Part shown: piece by piece, positions 44,801-53,261 of the stretch
Position numbering within the stretch: position 1 is the stretch's first letter
Layout: every line of letters begins with the position of its first letter
Assembly: GCA_029547185.1 (NCBI GenBank)
Contig: JAKPPU010000032.1
Location: forward strand, 1-64,000
Reading direction: 5' to 3'
DNA from: Deltaproteobacteria bacterium
GTDB taxonomy: Bacteria; Desulfobacterota; Desulfomonilia; UBA1062
DNA: 64,000 nucleotides
Translations under genes and position numbers: made by a program
Notes under the pieces: generated by a model
What the model was told of the DNA's origin: nothing
What the model saw: the letters and a program-made list of their open reading frames with translations, nothing else
Database searches by the model: none

Positions 44801-45322
44801 GAGGTCATGGGCAGAAAGGTCGCCTTCGAAGCGGGCTTCCTCTCCTTCTCGGCCAGGGCCGGCAAGCCGGTCCAGTCGAACTTCATCATCACCATCACCG
44901 GCCTTCCCACGGATGCGAATGCGGATGCGGCGATCAAGCCCCATGCCACGCGCCTCGAGATAGGCTGCGGCAACGAGATGGTCACGATCGAAAACCTGAA
45001 CTACCCCGTGCGCAAGACGGTCAACTATTCGCCTCAGATGTGCGGGACCACCGTGCTCACCATCGAGGTGGGCAACACGACGCTGACGAGGCAGTACGAG
45101 GGCAACCTCGGCTTCTCGAAGTTCCTGAGCGAGTTCCCGTCGGGCCAGCACACCTTCGTGCCGGGCGATTTCCCCGGCCAGGCTGCGAGCCTGAAGCGGA
45201 TGGGCATCAGGTACATCAAGGTGAACTACCGGTTCGACGGCAACGCCCGGGAGGCGGCGGGGCTGTTTTCGCAGGGCCTGGGCAGAGCGCCGGAGAAGAT
45301 CGTTTCGTGCTGGGGCCAGTAA
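41885..45322 (+). CDS. tssM: T6SS membrane protein TssM (IcmF)
   Basis: A 1145-aa protein with two N-terminal membrane helices (about 6-30 and 36-55), a cytoplasmic GTPase-like domain with an intact Walker A GESGAGKTT (about 124-132), a third membrane helix near 430 (LGLLSWLLISIALCGLLS), and a long periplasmic part. The C-terminus (NYRFDGNAREAAGLF) is the TssJ-binding region. TssM spans the envelope. ATG 41885 overlaps the tssL stop by one base. Confidence 0.95.
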   Translation: MSRSLLLYALIALGCVLGLLLVFGIVLAFAWPWWVGIFLVILLLGVGIAAVIVRKVVLRRKEQLFVAQIIEQDNAYVKSMKDDEKKNLADIQDKWKEAVGALKKSHLKKFGNPLYVLPWYMVIGESGAGKTTSIKSARLSSPFAEYTKVSGFSGTKNCDWWFFEQAIIIDTAGRYAIPVDEGRDKDEWQKFVALLAKYRKREPLNGLVVAVATDKLLQSRPELIEEDGRNIRRRIDELMRGLGSRFPIYVLVTKCDLIQGMTQFCSELSEANQQQAFGMINHTMKADPEAFLKSGMHTLSERLRNIRLLQLHKSDPRYLDPALLLFPEEFSKLEEGLTAFMKAAFKENPYQESPLLRGLYFSSGKQEGSPYSHFLKNLGLIEERDVLPGTNKGLFLHDFFAKILPRERHLFAPTQRAIEWTRLTRNLGLLSWLLISIALCGLLSFSFVKNISIIRSVPREAPVLKGNLLSDVSMLEDYRRGIVKVVDGNRGWWIPRFGLSKSRDIEGRLKENYCRLVEQGIVSSMDRKINQDIAVISPTTSDSAYALYAIHLVRRINLISERIRGAGYDELKAKPQPSYLAFVPAAGGSAAPETVKSFANLYLFRLVWDEDTESLRREMKNLKAALASTLDRRRGDFRWVAVCASESSPLPGASLKEFWGGSIDLPDEPLVPGAFTLEGKKRVEAIFEEICTALGDAQAVNARKPAFQAWYRQNYLAAWENFARSFPKGMERLRGKMEWDQAASKMGTREGPYFSLLRRMESELGPYDSGEVPAWLALVKTFNSIADQAAVAGAAGGGSLLNKVAETGTRIKGKLSGSEGAADAAEARLKEIKAFSAYMASLADANSSLKGSRLAIFQAATATFTGGQADSTPFLKANGALLALKSGGLAPGEGLWQLMSGPLDFLWAYACQETACHLQDLWVKEVLTQVQGITDPTQISAILGGPQGIGSRFMQGPAAPFLNRSLSGYSPKEVMGRKVAFEAGFLSFSARAGKPVQSNFIITITGLPTDANADAAIKPHATRLEIGCGNEMVTIENLNYPVRKTVNYSPQMCGTTVLTIEVGNTTLTRQYEGNLGFSKFLSEFPSGQHTFVPGDFPGQAASLKRMGIRYIKVNYRFDGNAREAAGLFSQGLGRAPEKIVSCWGQ

Positions 45323-46005
45323 AGACCAGCCAGGTCTGGGCCTGGGGTGCAGCAGGCAAGCACCCCGTTGCCAGGGACTACATCAGCATCGGGAGCCGGT
45401 CACCCGTGCTCGGGGCGTTTATGAACTGGGTCGAATCGGGATATTCGAAGCTCACGGCAAGGCCGGTGCAGGCCTGCTCATACAGGTTCTGGGCCAGGGG
45501 AGCAAGGCGCCAGGACCTCGTGTGCGGCCTCCTTCGAGACAGCAGCGACGCGATCGGCAGGGCCTTTCCCTTCCTCGTCCTGGGAACGGGCCCCCTTACA
45601 GGGTGGGAGGAGACGTGGGAACTTCTCCCGTATGTGCTCGAAGGGATCTGGGCCCGGATGGAGTATCTCACGAACAAGAGGGCGTACGATCTCGGCTCCC
45701 TCGAGAGAGACGTCGCATTGCTTCCGCACCCGACCCTGTTCCAGGGTGCGGGCACATCGCCGAAGCAAGCGATTGAAGGTGAGCTGAAGCCCTTATTGAA
45801 CGCCGCCGAGTGCTATCTTCCCCTAGAAGGCAGGGACAACGAAGACCCTGCAGATGCCCTCTCGCTGTGGCACGACCGCATAAAGGCCTCCATCGCCGAG
45901 GCCCCCAATGCAATATTCATGGGGGGCCTCCCCGACCGCACGCATCTCGCGCTGTACAGGAGGCCGCTTAACTCCGACGACTTTGTCCGGCTGTGGTCGC
46001 TCTAG
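45307..46005 (+). CDS. tagF: T6SS-associated protein TagF
   Basis: A 232-aa protein starting VWAWGAAGKHPVARDYISIG, a divergent form of the TagF opening (GxxGKxPxxxDF). It contains FPFLVLGTGPLTGW and SLWHDRIKASI. TagF modulates T6SS activity post-translationally in other bacteria, often with the Fha pathway. No ATG is near; GTG 45307 overlaps tssM by 16 bp. No PppA phosphatase domain is fused. Confidence 0.75.
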   Translation: MLGPVKTSQVWAWGAAGKHPVARDYISIGSRSPVLGAFMNWVESGYSKLTARPVQACSYRFWARGARRQDLVCGLLRDSSDAIGRAFPFLVLGTGPLTGWEETWELLPYVLEGIWARMEYLTNKRAYDLGSLERDVALLPHPTLFQGAGTSPKQAIEGELKPLLNAAECYLPLEGRDNEDPADALSLWHDRIKASIAEAPNAIFMGGLPDRTHLALYRRPLNSDDFVRLWSL

Positions 46006-46107
46006 CCGGAAATGCCTCATAGATGGCATGGATGCAGGTTTTTTATTGTGTTTCTCCGGGTCTTGTGGTTTGGTAAGGCATAAAGGGGCAAAGAGGTTTT
46101 CCGTGCT

Positions 46108-46932
46108 ATGGATTTGAGGGGCTTGATTAGGGAAGGAAGGCTTTCAGAAGCCAGGGCCGCCCTCGTGGAAAAGGTGAAGTCCGCGCCTGCGGATACCGGC
46201 TCGAGAACACTCCTGTTCCAGGTGCTCGTCCTGCTTGGAGAGTGGGACAAGGCCAGATCACACCTCGACATGATCTCGACTCAGGACCCCGGGCTCCTGA
46301 GCGGCGTCCAGGTATTCAACCAGCTCATCGCCGCCGAGAAGGAGCGTGAGGCGGTTTTCGATCTCGAGAAATCCCCCTCGTTCCTGCCCGAGACGCCGGG
46401 CTACTTCGAAACCTACTACGGCGCTGTCAAAAGGCTTTTCGCGAATGACATCAAGGGCGCGGACAGGCTCTTTTCCGAGGCGGCAGGCGATATCCCGTCC
46501 GTCAAGGGCACGGTCAACGGAGACACGTTCCTGGGCTTTTCCGATACCGACAGCGTGCTGTCGCCGTTCCTGGAGGCCTTTGTCCACGACCGCTACGTAT
46601 GGGTCCCCATCGCTTCCATCCGCGAGCTCACCGTCACGCAGCCCAAAACGCTCACCGACCTCATCTGGATCCAGGCCAACATCACCACCTGGGAGGGGAT
46701 GACCGTGGGCTGTTTCCTGCCCGTGCTCTATCCCGGCTCCTGCTCCCATGAGAACGAACAGATCAAGCTCGGCCGCATGGCCGACTGGATATCTCTCGGC
46801 GGGTCGCACTATCGCGGCGCAGGCCAGCACGTCTACAGCATCGGGAAAAAGGAGATGGCCGTTCTGGAAGTCCGCGAGGTCGTGTTCACCTATCAGGGTC
46901 TCAATAAGCAAGAGAGAGGTCTTAAGCAATGA
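46108..46932 (+). CDS. tagJ: T6SS accessory protein ImpE/TagJ
   Basis: A 274-aa protein with two TPR-like helical pairs at the N-terminus (GRLSEARAALVEKVKS, LLFQVLVLLGEWDKARSHLD) and the ImpE C-terminal domain (VPIASIRELTVTQPKTLTDL, PVLYPGSC). TagJ binds the TssB N-terminal helix and helps ClpV recycle the sheath in some systems. It overlaps tssA by 4 bp (46929-46932). Confidence 0.85.
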   Translation: MDLRGLIREGRLSEARAALVEKVKSAPADTGSRTLLFQVLVLLGEWDKARSHLDMISTQDPGLLSGVQVFNQLIAAEKEREAVFDLEKSPSFLPETPGYFETYYGAVKRLFANDIKGADRLFSEAAGDIPSVKGTVNGDTFLGFSDTDSVLSPFLEAFVHDRYVWVPIASIRELTVTQPKTLTDLIWIQANITTWEGMTVGCFLPVLYPGSCSHENEQIKLGRMADWISLGGSHYRGAGQHVYSIGKKEMAVLEVREVVFTYQGLNKQERGLKQ

Positions 46933-48284
46933 TCGACATCGAATCTATCACGGCTCCCATCGAAGGCGACAACCCGGCAGGTGAGGATCTGCGCTATACC
47001 GGGGTTTATGATGCCATCAAGGAGGCGAGGAGGGCGGATGACTCGCTTTCCCGGGGAGACTGGGAGCGCGAGGTCAAGGCATCGGACTGGAACGAGGTCA
47101 TCAAGCTCTCCGTTACTGCGCTCTCTTCGAAGACCAAGGACCTGCAGATCGCTGCGTGGCTGACCGAGGCCCTCGTGAAGAAACAGGGGTTCGAAGGGCT
47201 CGCCGCCGGCCTTAAGATCATCAATGCCTTCCTCCGGCTTTACTGGGAGAATCTCTACCCCCGGATGGAGGACGGCGATCTCGAATACCGGGTAGGAACC
47301 CTCGAGTTCCTCAACGACAAGCTGTGGACCTCCGTCAAGGACGTCCCCCTGACTGACCCGGACAGGACAGCCGGCTTTTCCTGGCTGAAGTGGCAGGAAT
47401 CCCGCAAGGTGGGCTTCGAGAAAGATATTCTCAACCAGTACGGCGACGTGGACGAAGGCAAGAAGCGGGCCAGGGACGAGCTCATTGCCGAGGGCAAGAT
47501 CACGGGTGAGGAGTTCGATTCCGGAGTCGCCGCATCGTCGAAGGACTTCTACGAAAAGTGCTCGGCCCTAGTGAAGGCATGCTTAGAAGAGTTCACGAAG
47601 ATGGATTCCCTCGTCGACGAAAAATTCGGCAAGGATGCACCGAGGCTCTCCGAGCTCAAAGCCGCCATCGAGGACTGCGACCAGCTCGTCTCCCGCATCC
47701 TCAAGGACAAGCGGCAGCAGGAGCCGGATGTCGCTCCGGTGACTTCCGACATGGAGGTGCAGATGCAGCCCGGCACACAGAGCTTCGCAGCAGATGCGGC
47801 AGGCAGGGACGTCCCTGTCCAGGCGGCCGGGTCTGCAGGAATGGGGGCGAATTCCAGGATGATCCCGGTACTCTCGGCCGAAGACCAGGGGGCGGTCGAG
47901 CAGGCGCTCTGGGAAGAAGCGCTTCAGATCGTGCAGAAGTCTGGCATCAGGCAGGCCTTTGAGGTACTGAGCAGCGCAGCCAACAGCGCCCCTTCCATCA
48001 GGCAGCAGAACCGCTACCGGCTTCTCATCGGGAAGCTCTGCCTCAAGGTGAGCCGTCCAGACCTCGCCAGGCCGATCATAGAGGGGCTCTACAACCTCAT
48101 CGGCGAGCTGGGTCTCGAGAAGTGGGAATCCCCGGTGTGGATTGCCGAGGTCATCGATGCGTACTACCAGTGCCTGACCTCGGACGGCGCATCGGATGAA
48201 GACAGGTACAAGGCGCAGACCGAGCTTTTCCAGAAGCTCTGTACCAGGGATATAACCAAAGCCATGGTGTATAAGGTCTCTTAA
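46929..48284 (+). CDS. tssA: T6SS cap protein TssA (ImpA)
   Basis: A 451-aa protein with the ImpA N-terminal domain: ITAPIEGDNPAGEDLRYTG and VKASDWNEVIKLSVTAL, then LRLYWENLYPRMEDGD. The middle is a helical, Gln-rich linker, and the C-terminus (SSAANSAPSIRQQNRYRLLI) is the domain that rings the growing tail tip. ATG 46929 overlaps the preceding gene. Confidence 0.93.
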   Translation: MIDIESITAPIEGDNPAGEDLRYTGVYDAIKEARRADDSLSRGDWEREVKASDWNEVIKLSVTALSSKTKDLQIAAWLTEALVKKQGFEGLAAGLKIINAFLRLYWENLYPRMEDGDLEYRVGTLEFLNDKLWTSVKDVPLTDPDRTAGFSWLKWQESRKVGFEKDILNQYGDVDEGKKRARDELIAEGKITGEEFDSGVAASSKDFYEKCSALVKACLEEFTKMDSLVDEKFGKDAPRLSELKAAIEDCDQLVSRILKDKRQQEPDVAPVTSDMEVQMQPGTQSFAADAAGRDVPVQAAGSAGMGANSRMIPVLSAEDQGAVEQALWEEALQIVQKSGIRQAFEVLSSAANSAPSIRQQNRYRLLIGKLCLKVSRPDLARPIIEGLYNLIGELGLEKWESPVWIAEVIDAYYQCLTSDGASDEDRYKAQTELFQKLCTRDITKAMVYKVS

Positions 48285-48315
48285 AGCAGGCGACACGTAA
48301 AAAGGAGGATACGGT

Positions 48316-48834
48316 ATGGCCAAGAAGGAGAGCACGCAGCACAAGCTGGACCGGGTGAGGGCGCCGCGGGTCCAGATAACCTACGATGTGGAGATAGGCG
48401 ACACCATCGAGATGAAGGAGATCCCTTTCGTGGTGGGCGTCATGGGCGACTTCTCCGGGAATCCGGAAGAGCCTCTGCCCAAGATGAAGGACAGGAAGTT
48501 CGTCGAGATCGACCGGGACAACTTCAACAAGGTCCTCGAAGGCATGAAGCCGAGGGTCGCCTTCAGGGTCGACAACAAGCTCAGCGGCGACGACACCAAG
48601 CTGGCTGTCGAATTGAAGTTCAAGTCCATGGACGATTTCCATCCCGAGAACATCGTGCAGCAGATCGACCCCTTGCGCAAGCTTGCCGAGACGAGGAAGA
48701 AGCTCTCTGATCTCCTGGGCAAGCTCGACGGCAACGACAAGCTCGAAGAGCTCCTCCAGGAAGTGATTTCGAGCACCGAGTCGATCGAGAAGCTGGGAGC
48801 CGAGGCCGGGATCAACAAGCCCGGAAAAGAATAA
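48316..48834 (+). CDS. tssB: T6SS contractile sheath small subunit TssB (VipA)
   Basis: A 172-aa protein with VRAPRVQITYDVEIGDTIEM, FVVGVMGDFSG and KFVEIDRDNFNKVLEGM, all standard TssB. The C-terminal coiled-coil wraps TssC. AAGGAGGATACGGT precedes ATG 48316. It is followed by tssC. Confidence 0.95.
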   Translation: MAKKESTQHKLDRVRAPRVQITYDVEIGDTIEMKEIPFVVGVMGDFSGNPEEPLPKMKDRKFVEIDRDNFNKVLEGMKPRVAFRVDNKLSGDDTKLAVELKFKSMDDFHPENIVQQIDPLRKLAETRKKLSDLLGKLDGNDKLEELLQEVISSTESIEKLGAEAGINKPGKE

Positions 48835-48846
48835 AGGGGGAGACAT

Positions 48847-50337
48847 ATGGCTGATAAGGAAAAACAGACTCAGACACAGTCAGCCCAGGCGGTCGTCGAG
48901 GAGGGGAGCCTTCTTGACAAGATCATCGGTGAAGGCCGCATGGCCCGCAACGAGGCCCAGAAGTCGCGGGCAAGGGATCTGATCAGCGAGTTCGTGGGCC
49001 AGATCATGGAAGGCGCCATGACGGTCTCGAAGGATACCGAGGCCATGATCAACGCACGCATCGCCCAGATCGACAAGCTCATCTCCGACCAGCTGGGCGA
49101 GGTCATGCACCATCCCGACTTGCAGAAGCTCGAGGCATCGTGGAGAGGGCTCGCATACCTCGTGAACCAGAGCGAGACCGGCGAGAGCCTCAAGATCAAG
49201 GTCATGAACGTGAACAAGAAGGACCTCCTCAAAGACATGGAGAAGGCGAGCGAGTTCGATCAGTCCGCCCTGTTCAAGAAGGTCTACGAGGAGGAGTACG
49301 GCATGTTCGGCGGTGCCCCGTTCGGAGCGCTCATCGGCGACTATGAATTCGGCAACCATCCCCAGGATATCGCCCTCCTCGAAAAGGTCTCCCAGGTGGC
49401 GGCTGCAGCCCATGCACCGTTCATCTCCGGCGCATCCGCCAAGATGTTCAACCTCGACAGCTTCGACGAGCTCGGCGCTCCGCGCGACCTGGCCAAGATC
49501 TTCTCCACCGCGGATTACGCCAAGTGGAAGTCGTTCCGTGAGTCCGAGGACTCCCGCTATGTCGCGCTCACACTCCCCCACGTCCTCATGCGGCTCCCGT
49601 ACGGCAGGGAGAACGTTCCGGTCGAATCCTTCGACTTCGAGGAGAGCGTGGACGGCACGGACAGCTCCAAGTATCTCTGGGGCAACGCAGCCTTCGCGCT
49701 CGGCGCACGGCTCACCGACGCCTTCGCGAAATACCACTGGTGCGCAGCCATCAGGGGGGTCGAGGGCGGCGGACTCGTGCAGGGGCTGCCGGTCCATACC
49801 TTCAAGACGGACGAGGGCGATGTGGCCCTGAAGTGCCCGACCGAGATCGCCATCACCGACCGCAGGGAAAAGGAGCTCGCGGACCTTGGCTTCGTGCCGC
49901 TCGTCCACTGCAAGGGCACCGACTATGCGGCGTTCTTCAGCACCCAGAGCGCGAACAAGGCCAAGCTCTTCGATTCGGATGCAGCCAATGCCAATGCCAG
50001 GCTCTCCTCGCAGCTCCAGTACATCATGGCGGTCTCCCGGTTCGCCCACTACCTGAAGTCGATGATGCGCGATAAGATCGGCAGCTTCATGACCCGCAGG
50101 GACGCGGAAGACTTCCTGAACCGCTGGATCAGTAACTACGTGCTCCTCGACGACAATGCCGGCCAGGAGGCAAAGGCGAAGCTGCCCTTGCGGGAAGCCC
50201 GCATCGACGTGAGCGAGGTCCCGGGCAAGGCAGGGGCGTACCGGGCAGTGGCCTTCCTCAAGCCGCACTACCAGCTCGATGAGCTCTCGGTCTCTCTGCG
50301 GCTCGTGGCGGAGCTCCCGCCCCCGGCCAAGGGTTAG
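48847..50337 (+). CDS. tssC: T6SS contractile sheath large subunit TssC (VipB)
   Basis: The 496-aa protein has TssC landmarks: ARIAQIDKLISDQLGEVMHH, SWRGLAYLVNQSETGESLKI, IGDYEFGNHP, RLPYGRENVPVESFDFEE and the C-terminal DIGRRD-type end DEAEDFLNRWISNYV. With TssB it polymerises into the contractile sheath. GGGGGAGA precedes ATG 48847. It is followed by a strong hairpin before hcp. Confidence 0.95.
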   Translation: MADKEKQTQTQSAQAVVEEGSLLDKIIGEGRMARNEAQKSRARDLISEFVGQIMEGAMTVSKDTEAMINARIAQIDKLISDQLGEVMHHPDLQKLEASWRGLAYLVNQSETGESLKIKVMNVNKKDLLKDMEKASEFDQSALFKKVYEEEYGMFGGAPFGALIGDYEFGNHPQDIALLEKVSQVAAAAHAPFISGASAKMFNLDSFDELGAPRDLAKIFSTADYAKWKSFRESEDSRYVALTLPHVLMRLPYGRENVPVESFDFEESVDGTDSSKYLWGNAAFALGARLTDAFAKYHWCAAIRGVEGGGLVQGLPVHTFKTDEGDVALKCPTEIAITDRREKELADLGFVPLVHCKGTDYAAFFSTQSANKAKLFDSDAANANARLSSQLQYIMAVSRFAHYLKSMMRDKIGSFMTRRDAEDFLNRWISNYVLLDDNAGQEAKAKLPLREARIDVSEVPGKAGAYRAVAFLKPHYQLDELSVSLRLVAELPPPAKG

Positions 50338-50345
50338 GCGTATTC

Positions 50346-50378
50346 CGGGCGGGGCCTGTCCGATTCAGGCCCCGCCCG
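50346..50378 (+). terminator. Very stable hairpin between tssC and hcp
   Basis: CGGGCGGGGCCTG (50346-50358) and CAGGCCCCGCCCG (50366-50378) form a perfect 13-bp stem with a 7-nt loop. No T-tract follows, so it may act as an mRNA 3' stabiliser or partial terminator rather than a full intrinsic terminator. Confidence 0.6.
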
Positions 50379-50447
50379 ATGTGAACAGGTGTATTAACGA
50401 CAAAATGACGGTTTCATATCAGATGGATAAAAGGGAGGAAGCATACC

Positions 50448-50945
50448 ATGGCATTTGACGCTTTTCTAAAGATCGAAGGGATCCCCGGAGAGAGCACTGA
50501 CGACAAGCACAAGGACTGGATAGAGATCCTGTCGTTCTCCCATGGCCTGTCCCAGGCTGCATCCGGATCACGGAGCAGCGGCGGGTCGGCCACGGCCGAG
50601 CGGTGCAACCACAGTGATTTCTCAATCGTGAAGACACTGGACAAGGCCTCGCCCAAGCTGGCCCTGTTCTGCTGCAACGGGAGCCATATAAACTCCGTGA
50701 CCATCGAGCTGTGCCGGGCAGGTGGAGACAAGCAGAAATACATGGAATACAAGCTCTCCGACGTCATCGTCTCATCGGTTCGGCCCGGAGGAAGCGCCAG
50801 TGGAGGCGAGACCCTGCCCCTTGAGGAGGTCAGCTTCAACTACGGCAAGATCGAGTGGACATACACCGAGATGGACAAGCAGAGCGGCAAGCCCAAGGGA
50901 AACGTCAAGGCGAACTGGGACCTGAAGGCCAACAAGGGCAGCTGA
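50448..50945 (+). CDS. hcp: T6SS inner tube protein Hcp (TssD)
   Basis: A 165-aa Hcp1-family protein: FDAFLKIEGIPGESTDDKHK, IEILSFSHGLSQ, and TLDKASPKLALFCCNGSHI. Hcp hexamers stack to make the tube expelled by the sheath. GGGAGGAAG precedes ATG 50448. The internal position, behind the hairpin, could allow separate transcript abundance. Confidence 0.95.
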   Translation: MAFDAFLKIEGIPGESTDDKHKDWIEILSFSHGLSQAASGSRSSGGSATAERCNHSDFSIVKTLDKASPKLALFCCNGSHINSVTIELCRAGGDKQKYMEYKLSDVIVSSVRPGGSASGGETLPLEEVSFNYGKIEWTYTEMDKQSGKPKGNVKANWDLKANKGS

Positions 50946-50963
50946 CCTTAAGCACGAGAGGGA

Positions 50964-51446
50964 ATGAGAGATCAGGGCCACGATCCGAACTTGAGGGCAT
51001 CGGTCCTGGACAGGCTTGTGGATGAAAACCCCGGGGTTTCCTACGAGCCTGTCCAGTATCAGCTCACCGGAGTGGAGCAGATCAAGGCCGCCGTGGTGAG
51101 AGACCTCGAGAACCTCCTCAACACCAGGCGGACGGTCGATCTTCTCGAGGAGGGTTTCAGCGAGCTCAGCCGGTCTCTCTACATATACGGCATCGGGGAT
51201 TTTACCTCGCAGAACCCCAAGAGCCTCTCCGTCCAGAAGCAGCTCAAGGCCGACGTGGAAAAGACCATTGAGCTCTTCGAGCCGAGGCTCAGGGACGTGA
51301 GGGTCAAGCTCGAAGCGGACTCGGACAGCGTCCAGAGCGTGCGCTTCCGCATCAATGCCCTGCTCGTGATGGAGCCCGAGGCCGAGCCGGTGAGCTTCGA
51401 CACATACTTTGACGTGAACCGCGGCGAGTACGTCATATCGAAGTAG
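50964..51446 (+). CDS. tssE: T6SS baseplate protein TssE (gp25-like)
   Basis: A 160-aa gp25/lysozyme-like baseplate wedge protein: ASVLDRLVDENPGVSYEP, LLNTRRTVDLLEEGF, LYIYGIGDFT and the EPRLRDVRVKLE motif. It sits at the base of the sheath. ATG 50964 lies 18 bp after hcp. Confidence 0.93.
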   Translation: MRDQGHDPNLRASVLDRLVDENPGVSYEPVQYQLTGVEQIKAAVVRDLENLLNTRRTVDLLEEGFSELSRSLYIYGIGDFTSQNPKSLSVQKQLKADVEKTIELFEPRLRDVRVKLEADSDSVQSVRFRINALLVMEPEAEPVSFDTYFDVNRGEYVISK

Positions 51447-51461
51447 AGCAAGGAATCACCC

Positions 51462-53261
51462 ATGGATGACAACCTTCTCCACTACTACGAACGTGAGCTT
51501 ACCTACATCAGGGAGCTGGGTGCCGAGTTCGCGAGAAAGTACCCGAAGATAGCGGGTCGCCTTCTGCTCGAAAAGGACAAGTGCGAAGATCCCCACACCG
51601 AGAGGCTCCTCGAGGCCTTTGCCTTCCTGAGCGCCCGCATCCACAAGAAGATCGACGACAATCTGCCTGAGATCACCGAATCCCTGCTCGGCATCATCTA
51701 TCCCCACTACTTAAGCCCCATCCCCTCGATGTCCATCGTGAGGTTCGAGCCCGTGAAGCAGGGCATGCCACCAGCCGGCTACCACATACCCAAGGGAACG
51801 GTTCTCTACTCGAAGCCAGTCGGCGGCACGGCCTGCCGGTTCTCCACTTCCTATCCCGTCACCCTATGGCCCATCGAGGTGGTCTCTGCCGGTCTTGCAG
51901 ACCCTGCGAAGCAGGTGGCCGGCGCCGTGAAGGCCCTGACCATCGAGCTCAAAAGCACGGGCGGGTCGAGCCTCTCGGCTCTCCAGGAGCTGCGCTTTTT
52001 CCTCAACGGCCAGCACCAGCACATCTTTCACCTCTATGAGCTCATCTTCAACAATGTCTGCCGCGTGGAGATCAACATCAAGGCCGAATCCGGAAAAACC
52101 GAGACCGTAACCCTCGATCCCGATACGATCCTCCCGGTCGGATTCAGGGACGAAGAGATCATGCTTCCCTATCCGAAGCGGTCGTTCCCGGGCTATATCC
52201 TCCTGTTCGAGTACTTCTGCTTCCCGGAGAAGTTCCTCTTCTTCGACATACAGGGGCTCAACAGGCTCGGGAAGCAGGTCACAGGGGACGCCATGGAGAT
52301 CGTCCTCTATCTCGACAGGGCCCCGAAGCCCGATCTCGTAGTGACCAGGGACACCTTCTGCCTGGGTGCGGCCCCCGTGATCAATCTCTTCGAGCGCGTG
52401 GCAGAACCTATCCGCGTCAGCAAGGAAAAGACCGAGTACCGGGTGATCCCGGACATACGCAGGCAGACGGCGAACGAGATCTACCAGATCGAGAAGGTGG
52501 TCTCGGCGGCAGGGGCGGACGGCAGGGAAGGGAGCGAATACCGGCCCTTCTACTCCATCAGGCACCACCTCGAAGACAGCGATGCGAGGAAGAAAAGGGT
52601 CTTCTGGCACATGGAGCGGCGGCCTTCAGAGAAAAAAGGCGATGGCGGCACCGAGGTCTACCTCTCGTTCGCCGATCTCGACTTCCGTCCGGCCGACCCC
52701 GGGGCTGAGATCGTCACCGCATACCTCACGTGCACGAACCGCGACCTGCCCTCCCGCCTTCCGTTCGGAGACCCCGCGGGAGATTTCGACATCGAGGCGG
52801 CAGGTCAGATAGCCCGCATCAGCTCTCTCATAAAGCCCACTCCCACACGGAGGCCGTCCCTGGGAGGAGCGCTCCAGTGGCAGCTCATCTCCCACCTCTC
52901 GCTCAACTACCTCTCCATCGTGGAGGGCGGAGAGGAGGGGCTCAAGGAGATCCTCAAGCTCTACGACTTCGAGAACACGCCCTCGACCAGGCAGCAGATA
53001 GCAGGAATCGTCAAGGTGTCTTCGGAGCACATCACGCGGCGCATGGGCAGGTCGTTCTGCCGGGGCGTGCACGTCACGATCCAGTTTGATGAGGACAAGT
53101 ACGTGGGATCGGGCCTCTTTCTGTTTGCGAGCGTCCTCGAGAGATTCCTGGCTCAGTACGTATCGGTGAACTCGTTCACCCAGCTGGAGGCAAAGGTCAT
53201 CCAGCGGCCGGAGGTTCTGAAGAAATGGCCGCCAAGAAGCGGGAATCGGATACTCATTTGA
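51462..53261 (+). CDS. tssF: T6SS baseplate protein TssF
   Basis: A 599-aa protein: HYYERELTYIRELGAEFARK and YPKIAGRLLLEKDKCEDPHTE at the N-terminus, HLEDSDARKKRVFWHMERR in the middle and the C-terminal GRSFCRGVHVTIQFDEDKY. These are diagnostic of TssF. It forms the wedge with TssG, whose start it overlaps by 37 bp. Confidence 0.95.
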   Translation: MDDNLLHYYERELTYIRELGAEFARKYPKIAGRLLLEKDKCEDPHTERLLEAFAFLSARIHKKIDDNLPEITESLLGIIYPHYLSPIPSMSIVRFEPVKQGMPPAGYHIPKGTVLYSKPVGGTACRFSTSYPVTLWPIEVVSAGLADPAKQVAGAVKALTIELKSTGGSSLSALQELRFFLNGQHQHIFHLYELIFNNVCRVEINIKAESGKTETVTLDPDTILPVGFRDEEIMLPYPKRSFPGYILLFEYFCFPEKFLFFDIQGLNRLGKQVTGDAMEIVLYLDRAPKPDLVVTRDTFCLGAAPVINLFERVAEPIRVSKEKTEYRVIPDIRRQTANEIYQIEKVVSAAGADGREGSEYRPFYSIRHHLEDSDARKKRVFWHMERRPSEKKGDGGTEVYLSFADLDFRPADPGAEIVTAYLTCTNRDLPSRLPFGDPAGDFDIEAAGQIARISSLIKPTPTRRPSLGGALQWQLISHLSLNYLSIVEGGEEGLKEILKLYDFENTPSTRQQIAGIVKVSSEHITRRMGRSFCRGVHVTIQFDEDKYVGSGLFLFASVLERFLAQYVSVNSFTQLEAKVIQRPEVLKKWPPRSGNRILI

